Assembly (NCBI GenBank): GCA_027371825.1
Contig: DAHXLE010000025.1
Span: 1-64,000, forward strand
DNA: 64,000 nucleotides
Source: Candidatus Saccharimonadota bacterium
Lineage (GTDB): Bacteria > Patescibacteriota > Saccharimonadia > Saccharimonadales > UBA4665
Direction: 5' to 3'
The position numbers were made by a program, and so were the translations under genes. Numbering within the stretch: the stretch's first letter is position 1; every line of letters begins with the position of its first letter. Below the pieces are notes generated by a model, which was given only the letters and a program-made list of their open reading frames with translations, ran no database searches and was not told the DNA's origin. Of this stretch, positions 51,335 through 61,302 are shown in pieces.

Positions 51335-51877
51335 ATGAGTCGGGTAGGTAAAATGCCAATCAAACTTCCGTCGGGCGTTACGATAGACGTGACAGATACC
51401 ATGCTCAGCGTGAATGGTCCAAAAGGAAGTCTCACCCAATTTACAATACCCGGGATTGCTGTGGCGATCGATAACGGAATTGTCAATATATCCAGAGACA
51501 ATGACTTAAATAAATTACCGGCAAAACACGGCTTAATGCGCGCGCTTGTAAATAACATGGTTACGGGAGTCAGCCAGGGATATTCTCGACAACTAGAGCT
51601 TAACGGAGTGGGTTATCGTGTTGCCTTGACCGACAACAACACTCTGAAATTTAATCTCGGATTCTCACACGACGTCATCTTTAAACTACCGGCCGGAATT
51701 ACAGCACAGGTTGCACAAAACATTATCACTATAAGCGGAATAGATAAACAACTGGTCGGTCAGGTAGCGGCTAACATCAGAAAACTCAAGAAACCAGAGC
51801 CATACAAAGGAAAAGGCATAAAGTATGTCGGCGAGCGTATAATTCGTAAAAGCGGTAAGTCAGGGAAGGACAAGTAG
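51335..51877 (+). CDS. rplF: 50S ribosomal protein L6
   Basis: MSRVGKMPIKLPSGVTIDV, KKPEPYKGKGIKYVGERIIRKSGKSGK. Confidence 0.98.
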   Translation: MSRVGKMPIKLPSGVTIDVTDTMLSVNGPKGSLTQFTIPGIAVAIDNGIVNISRDNDLNKLPAKHGLMRALVNNMVTGVSQGYSRQLELNGVGYRVALTDNNTLKFNLGFSHDVIFKLPAGITAQVAQNIITISGIDKQLVGQVAANIRKLKKPEPYKGKGIKYVGERIIRKSGKSGKDK

Positions 51878-51885
51878 GAGCTATT

Positions 51886-52242
51886 ATGAATAGACTAAAG
51901 AGTACAGCAAAGAGAAAAGCTTTACGCCAATCAAGAACAAGATCTAACATTTACGGTACCGCGACTAGACCTAGATTGAGTGTGAATCTTAGCAACAGAA
52001 ATGTTACCGCACAGATAATAAACGATGAAATTAGCTCAACTTTAGTGTATGCATCAACCGTCGGCCAAAAGTCAGCCCCAGCTAACATGACTGAAAAGGC
52101 CAAATTCGTTGGTGAAGCAGTAGCAACAAAAGCCTTAAAGGTTAAAATCGATACCATAGTTTTTGATCGCGGCGCAAAGCTTTATCACGGTAGAATTAAG
52201 GATCTTGCAGAAGCTGCAAGGTCAAAAGGACTAAAATTTTAA
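51886..52242 (+). CDS. rplR: 50S ribosomal protein L18
   Basis: RPRLSVNLSNRNVTAQIINDE, FDRGAKLYHGRIKDLAEAARSKGLKF. Confidence 0.97.
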   Translation: MNRLKSTAKRKALRQSRTRSNIYGTATRPRLSVNLSNRNVTAQIINDEISSTLVYASTVGQKSAPANMTEKAKFVGEAVATKALKVKIDTIVFDRGAKLYHGRIKDLAEAARSKGLKF

Positions 52243-52287
52243 TGACGGAGTATATAAGGATCACAATATGAATCAAGGGAGAAGATA

Positions 52288-52914
52288 ATGCCGAGCCCAA
52301 CAGATACAACAAGTAAGCGGAATCGTAGACCTGGAGTCAAAGAGGCGGACCAGAAACAATATGACGAGAGAGTCGTTAACATAGACAGGGTCGCCAGGGT
52401 TGTTAAGGGCGGTCGTCGATTCAGGTTTCGTGCGCTGGTGGTAGTCGGCGATCACAAAGGAAAAGTTGGCATCGGACTTTCTAAGGGAGCAGACGTCACA
52501 GCTGCAGTTACTAAGGCGACAGAGGTTGCTAAAAAACAAATTGTCACGCTTTCCTTATACAAGGGCACGATTCCGCATGAAGCCGAAGCAAAAGTCGGAG
52601 GCTCGTATATTCTACTAAAACCGGCAAGTCCCGGAACCGGTTTAATAGCCGGGGGTGTCGTACGGGTCATACTAGAAGTAGCCGGCGTTAGTAATGCGCT
52701 TAGTAAGTCACTGGGCTCTTCTAATAAAACAAATACATCCTACGCTACCATCGAAGCGCTAACCAGCATACGACCGGCCTCTTCTTGGATAACACGCCAA
52801 TCCGCTACACGCTTTGACAAAAAAGAAGCCGGCAGCAAGTTATTAAACAAATCATCGAAAAAGCCACCAACACAGACTAGCCATACTAATGTCACAGAGG
52901 AATCAAAAAAATGA
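52288..52914 (+). CDS. rpsE: 30S ribosomal protein S5
   Basis: ERVVNIDRVARVVKGGRRFRFRALVVVGDHKGKVGIGLSKGADV, PGTGLIAGGVVRVILEVAGVSNALSKSLGS. Confidence 0.98.
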   Translation: MPSPTDTTSKRNRRPGVKEADQKQYDERVVNIDRVARVVKGGRRFRFRALVVVGDHKGKVGIGLSKGADVTAAVTKATEVAKKQIVTLSLYKGTIPHEAEAKVGGSYILLKPASPGTGLIAGGVVRVILEVAGVSNALSKSLGSSNKTNTSYATIEALTSIRPASSWITRQSATRFDKKEAGSKLLNKSSKKPPTQTSHTNVTEESKK

Positions 52915-53378
52915 AGTACAACGAGCTGAAGGCTCAAACGCCTAAGATAAAAAAACGTCTGGGTCGCGGTATAGCCGCCGGTCAAGGTAAAACAGCAGGA
53001 CGTGGCACTAAAGGCCAAAAATCCAGAACCGGGGCATCAAGAAATCCTGGGTTTAGCGGTGGACAGAACCCTATAATGCAAGCCCTACCAAAGCTGCCCG
53101 GTTTTAAATCCAAACGGCAAAAACCTGTGCTGGTTTATACATCCGACCTAAATCTGTTTAAAGGCTCCACCGTCAATGCTACCTCGCTCAAAAATGAAGG
53201 TTTCATTGAAAATGAGTATACCCTCATAAAATTAGTTGTCAGGCGCGGTGATCTAACAAAAAAACTGAATATTGAACTGCCTATGGCCAGTAAATCGTCG
53301 ATCGAACAAATCAAAAAAGCCGGCGGTACATTTAAGACCGTTGATCGACTGCAACACCCACCAAAGCTAAAGAAATAA
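52911..53378 (+). CDS. rplO: 50S ribosomal protein L15
   Basis: KRLGRGIAAGQGKTAGRGTKGQKSRTG, GFSGGQNPIMQALPKLPGF. Confidence 0.97.
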   Translation: MKYNELKAQTPKIKKRLGRGIAAGQGKTAGRGTKGQKSRTGASRNPGFSGGQNPIMQALPKLPGFKSKRQKPVLVYTSDLNLFKGSTVNATSLKNEGFIENEYTLIKLVVRRGDLTKKLNIELPMASKSSIEQIKKAGGTFKTVDRLQHPPKLKK

Positions 53379-53471
53379 TCCAGATCAGAGTGGGTGTATA
53401 GGGTATAATTTTAAGGTGATTAGGTAAAGTAGTAAATCTACGACCTGGTAAAAGGTGAAACAAGGGTAAAC

Positions 53472-54974
53472 ATGAGCTGGAAATCAATTTGGAATTCTCT
53501 CAAAAATGCAGATATGAGAAAACGCATACTGGCGGTTCTCGGTATGCTTTTGGCCTTCAGGATCCTGACCCATATACCGGTACCTTTAAGCAACCCCGAA
53601 ACATTAAAACAGCTTCTTACTAATCTATTTAATTCGGCTGCCGGTCAAAATTCACAGTTCTTAAACTTTATGAACGTTATATCGGGAGGTGCTTTAGCTA
53701 ACTTCTCGATCATGTTGGCGGGCTTAGGACCTTACATCAATGCCTCGATAATTATGCAGTTACTGACCAAGGCTATCCCCAAGCTCGAAGCCATGCAAAA
53801 GGACGGTGAATCCGGTCAAAAAAGAATTAACCAATATACTCGCATACTGACGTTTCCGTTATCGATAGTACAATCAATCGGAGAAATATATCTTATACGA
53901 CAGTCTGCCCAATCGATCGGAGGAATCGGTGACATAACCGCTAATACATCCATATTGAGATGGGTTGTAATGATAGCCGCTTTGTCTGGCGGCTCGATGT
54001 TGCTAATGTGGCTAGGAGAGCTTATAACCGAAAAGGGTATAGGTAACGGAATCTCTTTAATTATTACAGTCGGCATCGTTAGCCGGTTACCATCTACCAT
54101 CTCCAGCGTGTTTAAAGCCTTAGCGCCTGCTGCGGCTCATTGGAAACTCGCCGGTATTAAATTACCATTTAGTGAGAGGCAATTTTGGTATGCCGTGATC
54201 ATCGCTTTGGTGGTAATCCTGGTTACGTGGGCAGTTGTTAAGTTAAACGAGGCTTCCAGGCGTTTAACAATACACTATGCTAAGCGTGTTCAAGGGAACA
54301 GAACCTACGGCGGGGTTACTACCGTTCTTCCTATTAAACTGATAACTGCTGGCGTTATACCTATTATATTTGCAGTGGCATTTTTGAGTGTGCCGAGCTT
54401 TGTCGGGCAATTATTAAATGGAGCCTCAAGCCATTATCTTCAACACATCGGCACGTTTTTGACTTCCTGGTTTCAGCAACCGACAAAAGCCAGCTTTGCG
54501 GCTGGTGGATGGCAACCGTATCTTTATCCTGTAGTCTATTTTCTACTGGTCTTTATATTTACTTTTTTCTATACGAGCGTAACGTTTAACGCCAAAGATA
54601 TAGCAGAAAACCTACAAAAACAAGGCGGATTTTTAGAAGGAGTTAGATCAGGAACTCAAACAGAAAAATACTTAAGCAAAATAGTTAATCGAGTAACATT
54701 ATTTGGAGCCATAAGCCTGGGTCTATTGGCGCTTCTTCCCATAATCGGGCAGATTTTTATCAACGCCAACATTAGCATTGGCGGTACTAGTATATTAATC
54801 TTGGTATCGGTATCTCTGGAGACCCTGAGGGCTATCGAGTCGAGAGCTCTAATGGTAACCTACGATCAATACAGCGAGAGTGACTTTTTCTATGAACCGC
54901 AGAACAGCGGAGAAGCAGCCCTTGGAGCGCGCCGTCTTAAATATCGTCCCAGGCGTCGTCGTAACATAAAATAA
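53472..54974 (+). CDS. secY: Protein translocase subunit SecY
   Basis: Multi-pass; LGPYINASIIMQLL, IGNGISLIITVGI, NAKDIAENLQKQGGFLEGVRSGTQTEKYL. Confidence 0.97.
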   Translation: MSWKSIWNSLKNADMRKRILAVLGMLLAFRILTHIPVPLSNPETLKQLLTNLFNSAAGQNSQFLNFMNVISGGALANFSIMLAGLGPYINASIIMQLLTKAIPKLEAMQKDGESGQKRINQYTRILTFPLSIVQSIGEIYLIRQSAQSIGGIGDITANTSILRWVVMIAALSGGSMLLMWLGELITEKGIGNGISLIITVGIVSRLPSTISSVFKALAPAAAHWKLAGIKLPFSERQFWYAVIIALVVILVTWAVVKLNEASRRLTIHYAKRVQGNRTYGGVTTVLPIKLITAGVIPIIFAVAFLSVPSFVGQLLNGASSHYLQHIGTFLTSWFQQPTKASFAAGGWQPYLYPVVYFLLVFIFTFFYTSVTFNAKDIAENLQKQGGFLEGVRSGTQTEKYLSKIVNRVTLFGAISLGLLALLPIIGQIFINANISIGGTSILILVSVSLETLRAIESRALMVTYDQYSESDFFYEPQNSGEAALGARRLKYRPRRRRNIK

Positions 54975-55016
54975 GCCAGCAAAATATTGTATACCGAACA
55001 TAAAAACAAAAAACCC

Positions 55017-55046
55017 TTTACATATTGATGTAATATTTGATATACT
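55017..55046 (+). promoter_or_regulatory. Predicted promoter of infA-rpmJ-rpsM segment
   Basis: TTTACA (55017-55022), 18 nt, TATACT (55041-55046). Confidence 0.65.
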
Positions 55047-55063
55047 GGCTTGACGTTATAATT

Positions 55064-55285
55064 ATGGCCGAGAGTAAAGAAGTTATCGAACTAACCGGAA
55101 CAGTGACTGAAACTTTACCAGGCACACAGTTTCGGGTGGAACTCGAAAACGGTCATAAGATTATAGCTCATGTTGCGGGTAAGATGCGTAAACACTACAT
55201 ACGAATCGTACCGGGCGACAGCGTTACGGTTGAGTTGACCCCTTATGATCTTTCAAAGGGAAGAATCACGTACCGCAGGTCCTAA
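55064..55285 (+). CDS. infA: Translation initiation factor IF-1
   Basis: [71 protein letters not shown]; start moved to 55064 because the listed start lies upstream of the -10 box. Confidence 0.97.
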   Translation: MAESKEVIELTGTVTETLPGTQFRVELENGHKIIAHVAGKMRKHYIRIVPGDSVTVELTPYDLSKGRITYRRS

Positions 55286-55344
55286 ATATCATAAAACTGG
55301 GTTATAACGCTGGTGTTATCCCCTTAAACTATGAGGTAATCCGC

Positions 55345-55461
55345 ATGAAAGTGCGAGCAAGTGTCAAAAAAATCAGTCCCGACGACAAAATAGTACGTCG
55401 TAAAGGTAGGCTATACGTTATTAATAAGTTCAAACCTAAGCATAAACAAAGGCAAGGATAA
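55345..55461 (+). CDS. rpmJ: 50S ribosomal protein L36, Cys-free form (absent from supplied ORF list)
   Basis: [38 protein letters not shown]; 38 aa between infA and rpsM. Confidence 0.96.
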   Translation: MKVRASVKKISPDDKIVRRKGRLYVINKFKPKHKQRQG

Positions 55462-55469
55462 AAGGCTAT

Positions 55470-55856
55470 ATGGCTCGAATTTCAGGTGTAACGATTCCTA
55501 ACGAGAAACAGGTATGGGTGGCTCTAACCTATGTTTATGGTATCGGCGACAAAGCCAGCCGTGACATATTGTCTAAAGCCGGTGTTGATCCAACCGTGAG
55601 GGTTAAGCATTTGAACGATTCCGAAATTTCCAGAATCCAGGATATTATTACAGAAAAATACACAGTTGAAGGTGAGCTACAGAGAATTATCGCCGGTAAC
55701 ATTAAAAGACTAAAAGATATCAAATCATACCGAGGTAGTCGACATACAGCCAACCTTCCCAGCCGTGGACAACGCACAAAGACTAACGCTAGAACAAGAC
55801 GCGGTAAAAAGATTACTGTTGGCGGTACAGCTAAGAAGGTAGCCGCTAAAACATAA
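55470..55856 (+). CDS. rpsM: 30S ribosomal protein S13
   Basis: MARISGVTIPNEKQVWVALTYVYGIG, RGSRHTANLPSRGQRTKTNARTRRGKK. Confidence 0.98.
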   Translation: MARISGVTIPNEKQVWVALTYVYGIGDKASRDILSKAGVDPTVRVKHLNDSEISRIQDIITEKYTVEGELQRIIAGNIKRLKDIKSYRGSRHTANLPSRGQRTKTNARTRRGKKITVGGTAKKVAAKT

Positions 55857-55887
55857 GGGTTAATTAATTAACGTTAAAGGATATATT

Positions 55888-56364
55888 TTGATGCCAGAGC
55901 CAAAAGCAACAACTGATAATTCTCAAGAGGTAGACAGCCCGACGCTATCAACGCAGGCCGTGACTACGGAATCATCGACAAGCGTCACTCCAAAGAAAAA
56001 ACGGACAAAGAGAACGGTAACAACCGGACAAATGCACGTTTTGGCCACTTTCAATAATACAATCGTTACTTTTACCGACGATAAAGGTGCCGTATTAAGC
56101 TGGTCAAGCTCTGGAACATGCGGTTTTCGCGGATCAAAGAAAGGAACCGCCTACGCTGCGCAGGTAGCCGCCGATAAGGCCGGACAAGTCGCTAAACAAA
56201 CCTATGGTCTCAACAAGGTAATTGTCTTTATAAAAGGTACAGGGCTTGGTAGGGACGCTGCTGTTCGCGCTCTAGCCGGTCTAAACATATACGCTGAAAG
56301 CTTAAACGATGTCACAGGATTGCCCCATGGTGGCGTCAGACCAAGAAAGGCAAGGAGAGTTTAG
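55888..56364 (+). CDS. rpsK: 30S ribosomal protein S11 with N-terminal extension
   Basis: ATFNNTIVTFTDDKGAVLSWSSSGTCGFRGSKKGTAYAAQVAADKA, DVTGLPHGGVRPRKARRV. Confidence 0.97.
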   Translation: MMPEPKATTDNSQEVDSPTLSTQAVTTESSTSVTPKKKRTKRTVTTGQMHVLATFNNTIVTFTDDKGAVLSWSSSGTCGFRGSKKGTAYAAQVAADKAGQVAKQTYGLNKVIVFIKGTGLGRDAAVRALAGLNIYAESLNDVTGLPHGGVRPRKARRV

Positions 56365-56367
56365 TCT

Positions 56368-56985
56368 ATGGCACGTAATACGGATTCAATCGTCAAACAA
56401 AGTCGCCGGGAAGGTTATGCTCTTCATCCTAAGGCCCATAAAGTTCTAGTAAAGCGCACGGTTGGCCCAGGCAAGAGCTTAAGTAGTCGCCCGGCTCGTG
56501 GAGCAAGCCAATATCTAGTCCAGCTACGAGAAAAACAAAAAGTTAAAAGAATGTACGGATTACTAGAGAAACAATTCTCTAATTTAATGAAAGAAGCATC
56601 TCGATCCAAAGGTCAGTCGGGTGAGGTTATACTAAAACTGTTGGAACAGAGAGCCGATAATGTTGTTTATAGATCCGGACTAGCGGCAACCCGTCCAGCC
56701 GCCAGACAACTGGTTAACCACGGACATTTCTTATTAAACGGACGAAGATTCGATATACCGTCATTGAGGCTCAAAGCAGGAGATGAGTTAACTGTCAGAC
56801 CCCATAGTCAAAAAACGAGCTACTTTACATCATTAGACGAAACCAGCCCGGCTCCAGCATCAATACCCGAATGGATAAAGACCGACCGTAAAAAATTGAC
56901 GATTAAAGTAACCGGTCAACCCACCAGAGACGATGCCGAACCAGATATCAACGAGCAGTTAATAGTTGAGTATTACTCACGTTAA
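56368..56985 (+). CDS. rpsD: 30S ribosomal protein S4
   Basis: QYLVQLREKQKVKRMYGLLEKQF, LEQRADNVVYRSGLAATRPAARQLVNHGHFLLNGRRFDIPS. Confidence 0.97.
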   Translation: MARNTDSIVKQSRREGYALHPKAHKVLVKRTVGPGKSLSSRPARGASQYLVQLREKQKVKRMYGLLEKQFSNLMKEASRSKGQSGEVILKLLEQRADNVVYRSGLAATRPAARQLVNHGHFLLNGRRFDIPSLRLKAGDELTVRPHSQKTSYFTSLDETSPAPASIPEWIKTDRKKLTIKVTGQPTRDDAEPDINEQLIVEYYSR

Positions 56986-57009
56986 ATAAATGTAAGGAGA
57001 AAGAACAGT

Positions 57010-57954
57010 ATGCCAAACATAATTCACTCGCCAGGACTAGCGGCAGTTAACGATCACAGCGACAACAGCGCTACGTTTGTTATCGAGCCTTTGCATAGTG
57101 GGTACGGCATGACGCTTGGTAATTCGCTTAGAAGAGTATTGTTATCGAGCATTAGCGGTGCAGCGGTTACCGGATTTAAAATTGACGGAATAACTCATGA
57201 GTTTACTACCGTTAAGGGCGTAAAAGAAGACGTCGTAACCATAATGCTGAACCTTAAAGGTCTCAGATTTAAGGTCTTTAGCGGTGATATTCAAAGACTA
57301 CGAATAACAAAAAACGGCAAAGGGAAAGTAACCGGTAAAAATATTACCGCAAACTCCGAAGTAGAAATCGTAAATCCTGATCACGTCATAGCAACAGTCG
57401 ATGACGATAAAACAAAGTTCGTTATGGATCTTAATGTCGAAATAGGCCGAGGATACCGTACGGTCGAAGAAGGTTCACTCGACAAAACTAACGACATGAT
57501 CGTACTGGACGCTATATTTAGCCCTGTTCAGAGAGTACGTTACAAGGTTGAAAATACACGTGTAGGTCGTGCGACCGATCTTGATCGTTTACTGATCACT
57601 ATTGACTCGGACGGTTCTATCTCCCCGCGCGATGCATTCGAGGAAGCAGCCGCTATATTGGTTAACCAATACTCGGCACTGGCCGGGAAAACCCGAGTTG
57701 AGTCAACTCCCCACGAAGGAGTTATGGATGACAGTAATAAGATCAACAGCGAGCAGGATGACGAAAGTGAATTATTAACCTCAATTGATGATTTAAACCT
57801 ATCCGCCCGAACGACTAACGCCCTAGTGAACAATGATATTCACACTCTCAAAGATCTGTTTAGTCTTAGCGACGTGGAACTGCGCGACTTAAAAGGTTTT
57901 GGCTCGAAAGCATTGGACGAAGTTAAGGAAAAACTAACCGAGCTGGAACTCTAG
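57010..57954 (+). CDS. rpoA: RNA polymerase alpha subunit
   Basis: ATFVIEPLHSGYGMTLGNSLRRVLLSSISGAAVTGFKIDG, alpha-CTD LNLSARTTNALVNNDIHTLKDL. Confidence 0.98.
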   Translation: MPNIIHSPGLAAVNDHSDNSATFVIEPLHSGYGMTLGNSLRRVLLSSISGAAVTGFKIDGITHEFTTVKGVKEDVVTIMLNLKGLRFKVFSGDIQRLRITKNGKGKVTGKNITANSEVEIVNPDHVIATVDDDKTKFVMDLNVEIGRGYRTVEEGSLDKTNDMIVLDAIFSPVQRVRYKVENTRVGRATDLDRLLITIDSDGSISPRDAFEEAAAILVNQYSALAGKTRVESTPHEGVMDDSNKINSEQDDESELLTSIDDLNLSARTTNALVNNDIHTLKDLFSLSDVELRDLKGFGSKALDEVKEKLTELEL

Positions 57955-57964
57955 GAACTGAAAT

Positions 57965-58435
57965 ATGCATAGGCACGGATATAAAGGCAGAAAATTCGGC
58001 AGAGAAGTAGGCCCTCGGACTGCTCTAATCAAAAACCTGGCTGATTCATTGATCGCAAATGGCTCAATCAGTACGACGCTGCCCAAAGCTAAAGAAACTC
58101 TACCTTACGTCGAAAAACTCATAACAAAAGCCAAAGTTGGTGATCTAGCTAGCAGACGCCAGATATTATCTGCCTTAATGACAGAATCGAGCGCACATAA
58201 ATTAGTTGACGACATCGCTCCTCGCTTAAAGTCGCGAACAAGCGGATACCTTAGAATTACCAAGAGTGATCTTAGACGTGGCGATAATGCACCAATGGCT
58301 AAAATAAGTTTTGTCGACGATATTAAGGCTCCTTTTAATACTTTGGACCAACAAGTGAAGCCACAACCTAAAATTACAGCCGACAAGAAAGCTAAAGTTG
58401 TTAAGGATCCCACCACGAAGGTATCTAAGAAATGA
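57965..58435 (+). CDS. rplQ: 50S ribosomal protein L17
   Basis: MHRHGYKGRKFGREVGPRTALIKNLADSLIANGSISTTLPKAKE. Confidence 0.96.
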   Translation: MHRHGYKGRKFGREVGPRTALIKNLADSLIANGSISTTLPKAKETLPYVEKLITKAKVGDLASRRQILSALMTESSAHKLVDDIAPRLKSRTSGYLRITKSDLRRGDNAPMAKISFVDDIKAPFNTLDQQVKPQPKITADKKAKVVKDPTTKVSKK

Positions 58436-58905
58436 AAAATACAACCAATCAGACTATCAGAAAAGTTTCTATAAAAAAGACCTATAGCGCTAAACCAGCC
58501 GATGTAGTAAGAGTTTGGTACCAAATGGATGCTAGCGATATAAGTTTAGGACGACTAGCTACTAAAGCTGCCAGTTTACTGATAGGTAAAGGTAAGCCGA
58601 TCTTTACTAATCATATAGACTGCGGTGACTTTGTAATTATTACCAACGCCGACAACTTAAAAGTCACCGGCAATAAGGCTACCGATAAGATGTATCATCG
58701 TCACAGTTCGCACCCAAGCGGTTTACATTCAAGAAGTCTTCAAGAAATGCCATCGGTGGAAGTTGTTAAACAAGCCGTTTCGGGCATGCTGCCGGACAAT
58801 AAGTTAAAAGCCAACCGACTTATAAGACTAAGGATTTATGCCGGTAATGACCATCCTCATAATCCCCAGAAGCCAATAACTTTAACACTTAAGGAGAAGA
58901 TGTAA
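58432..58905 (+). CDS. rplM: 50S ribosomal protein L13
   Basis: KTYSAKPADVVRVWYQMDASDISLGRLATKAASLLIGKGKPIFTNHIDCGDFVIITNADNLKVTG. Confidence 0.96.
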   Translation: MKNTTNQTIRKVSIKKTYSAKPADVVRVWYQMDASDISLGRLATKAASLLIGKGKPIFTNHIDCGDFVIITNADNLKVTGNKATDKMYHRHSSHPSGLHSRSLQEMPSVEVVKQAVSGMLPDNKLKANRLIRLRIYAGNDHPHNPQKPITLTLKEKM

Positions 58906-59306
58906 TGGCTGATGCTAATAAATATTTTTACGGTCTCGGTCGTCGCAAAAGCTCAACGGCACGTGTTAGGCTCACTAGCGGTAAGGGAACCATTACAATC
59001 AACGATAAACCGGCAGAAGAATACTTTAGTTCGAGTAAATATCTGCTAGCAAAACTACTTCAACCTATAACAGCTTTGGAACATGATAATAAGTTTGCTA
59101 TTTCGGCTAGAGTAACCGGCGGCGGGCACGACGGTCAGGCGGAGGCTATCCGTCTAGGTATCGCCAAAGCCCTAGTGTCGCTTAATGAAGATTTTAGATC
59201 GACGCTTCGTAGAGCAGAGCTATTGGGGCGTGATCCCCGCGAAAAAGAACGCAAGAAATTCGGTCTTAAATCTGCCCGCAAACAACGACAATTCACAAAA
59301 CGCTAA
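58905..59306 (+). CDS. rpsI: 30S ribosomal protein S9
   Basis: YFYGLGRRKSSTARVRL, VTGGGHDGQAEAIRLGIAKAL, C-terminal RKQRQFTKR. Confidence 0.98.
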   Translation: MADANKYFYGLGRRKSSTARVRLTSGKGTITINDKPAEEYFSSSKYLLAKLLQPITALEHDNKFAISARVTGGGHDGQAEAIRLGIAKALVSLNEDFRSTLRRAELLGRDPREKERKKFGLKSARKQRQFTKR

Positions 59307-59393
59307 ATATATCTGCGGTATTTTGAACCAGGTCAACATTTAAGACCACCGGTAGCTACTCTTAATGATATACTTGAACGAAGAGAGTATTAA

Positions 59394-60440
59394 ATGGATA
59401 AACCTGTAATATTAACCGGACTACGTTCTAACAATGACCTGCACATAGGGAACTATTTCGGTGCATTGTTGCCGCTCATTGAAATGGCTAAAAACAACTC
59501 GGGTAAGTATCAAATCAATCTATTCGTCCCGGATCTTCACAGCTTCACGACACCAGTTGATCACCCCGGTCTTTACAAACAAACATTACATAACTTAAGA
59601 CTATACGTAGCGGCCGGACTACCAATCGATGACACGAATATTCACATCTACCGACAGAGTGCTATCCCCGCCCACTCCGAACTAACATGGATATTAGATT
59701 GTTTTACAAGTTATTCCATGATGCAGCGAATGACTCAGTTTAAGGATAAATCAAAAAACTTAATTGATGAACAGGCGAATTCTAGCGAAATAACTGTCGG
59801 ATTGTTTAATTATCCGGTGCTTATGGCATCCGACATGCTGCTGTACGGCGCCCAATACATACCGGTCGGGGATGATCAGACACAACACATAGAATATGCC
59901 CGTGATATAGCCGAGCGCCTTAACTCTAAGTTCGGTGATTTATTCGTACTCCCCAAACCTGTTAGTGAACAACACAAATTTTTTGGCCGAGAACAGGGTT
60001 TAAGAATTAAGGATCTCGTGAATCCTATCAAAAAGATGAGTAAAAGTACGGAATCGGATAAAGGCGTATTATTTCTAGGCGACAGCCCTCAGTCAGCGAA
60101 GGCAAAAGTAATGGCTGCTACGACAGATTCATATGGACGAATTAACTTAGATGCCGATAATCAGCCCGGCATCACAAACCTTTTACAGATATTATCTCTT
60201 TTAAAAAACGAATCCATGGAAGATGTTGCTAATGAGTGGGTCGGAAAAACAAGTTATGGTGATCTTAAGACGGCCGTTGGCGATATGATTGCCGATTTTT
60301 TGGTAAAGCTTCAAGATAACATGAGCAAAGTCGACGAAAATAGCATAATTAACAGGCTGGAAACCGATGAAAAACTGATGAATCTACAGGCCAACGAGAC
60401 ATTATACAAAGTCCAGCGTGCCGTCGGCCTAAGACCATAA
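59394..60440 (+). CDS. trpS: Tryptophanyl-tRNA synthetase
   Basis: ILTGLRSNNDLHIGNYFGAL, LMASDMLLYGAQYIPVGDDQTQHIEYARDIAERLN, KKMSKS. Confidence 0.96.
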   Translation: MDKPVILTGLRSNNDLHIGNYFGALLPLIEMAKNNSGKYQINLFVPDLHSFTTPVDHPGLYKQTLHNLRLYVAAGLPIDDTNIHIYRQSAIPAHSELTWILDCFTSYSMMQRMTQFKDKSKNLIDEQANSSEITVGLFNYPVLMASDMLLYGAQYIPVGDDQTQHIEYARDIAERLNSKFGDLFVLPKPVSEQHKFFGREQGLRIKDLVNPIKKMSKSTESDKGVLFLGDSPQSAKAKVMAATTDSYGRINLDADNQPGITNLLQILSLLKNESMEDVANEWVGKTSYGDLKTAVGDMIADFLVKLQDNMSKVDENSIINRLETDEKLMNLQANETLYKVQRAVGLRP

Positions 60441-61297
60441 TGAATCAGCATACAGATCTTAAATCTACCCGTCTTGATAACAAAATAATTACCTACTTGC
60501 CGACTTTGAGCCGATCATTCGCCGCTGAACTTATTAAATCTGGTAAGGTTACGGTTAACAAAATGATCGAGTTAAAACCGTCACATAAGATAATGCCTGA
60601 CGACATTATAGATGTTAATTATGATCTTCAAGAACTTAAGAATATACCACAATTAGACTTGCCGGTTATATATCAGGACGAGAATTGTATCGTCATCAAC
60701 AAGCCAACGGGTATATTGTCACACTCAAAGGGAGGGTTCAATCCGGAAGCAACGGTGGCTTCCTGGCTCCAGTCTAGGGTTATGGATATGGATGGCGACA
60801 GGGCAGGGATTATTCACCGTCTGGATAGAGCGACTAGCGGCGTAATGATATGCGCAAAAAATAATGTTACTGCTAAATATTTACAAAAACAATTTGCTGA
60901 TCGCAAGGTTAAAAAAACCTATATGGCAATAGTTGAAGATAATCTAAATCACGAGAGCGCTATGATAGATATGTCGATTGAGCGTAATCCTAAATCTCCC
61001 GGGACATTTAGAGTCGGTCCTAACGGTAAAAGCGCCCAGACATTCTACCGAACAATCAAGACAAAGCACGGGTATAGCCTGATTGAGCTCAAGCCAACGA
61101 CCGGCAGAACACATCAACTACGCGTTCATCTAAGTTATTTAAAGCATCCGATAGTCGGAGACGAACTATACGACGGTAAAAAAGCCGACCGACTGTATTT
61201 GCACGCCGAACAACTAGAAATAACATTGCCCGGAGGTATTAGGCGTGTATTCACCGCAAAACTACCATCAGAATTTGCGTCTCTACTTAATTCGTAA
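60440..61297 (+). CDS. RluA-family pseudouridine synthase
   Basis: N-terminal S4 domain; AGIIHRLDRATSGVMICAKN; ELKPTTGRTHQLRVHLSYLKHPIVGDELYDG. Confidence 0.95.
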   Translation: MNQHTDLKSTRLDNKIITYLPTLSRSFAAELIKSGKVTVNKMIELKPSHKIMPDDIIDVNYDLQELKNIPQLDLPVIYQDENCIVINKPTGILSHSKGGFNPEATVASWLQSRVMDMDGDRAGIIHRLDRATSGVMICAKNNVTAKYLQKQFADRKVKKTYMAIVEDNLNHESAMIDMSIERNPKSPGTFRVGPNGKSAQTFYRTIKTKHGYSLIELKPTTGRTHQLRVHLSYLKHPIVGDELYDGKKADRLYLHAEQLEITLPGGIRRVFTAKLPSEFASLLNS

Positions 61298-61302
61298 AAA
61301 TA

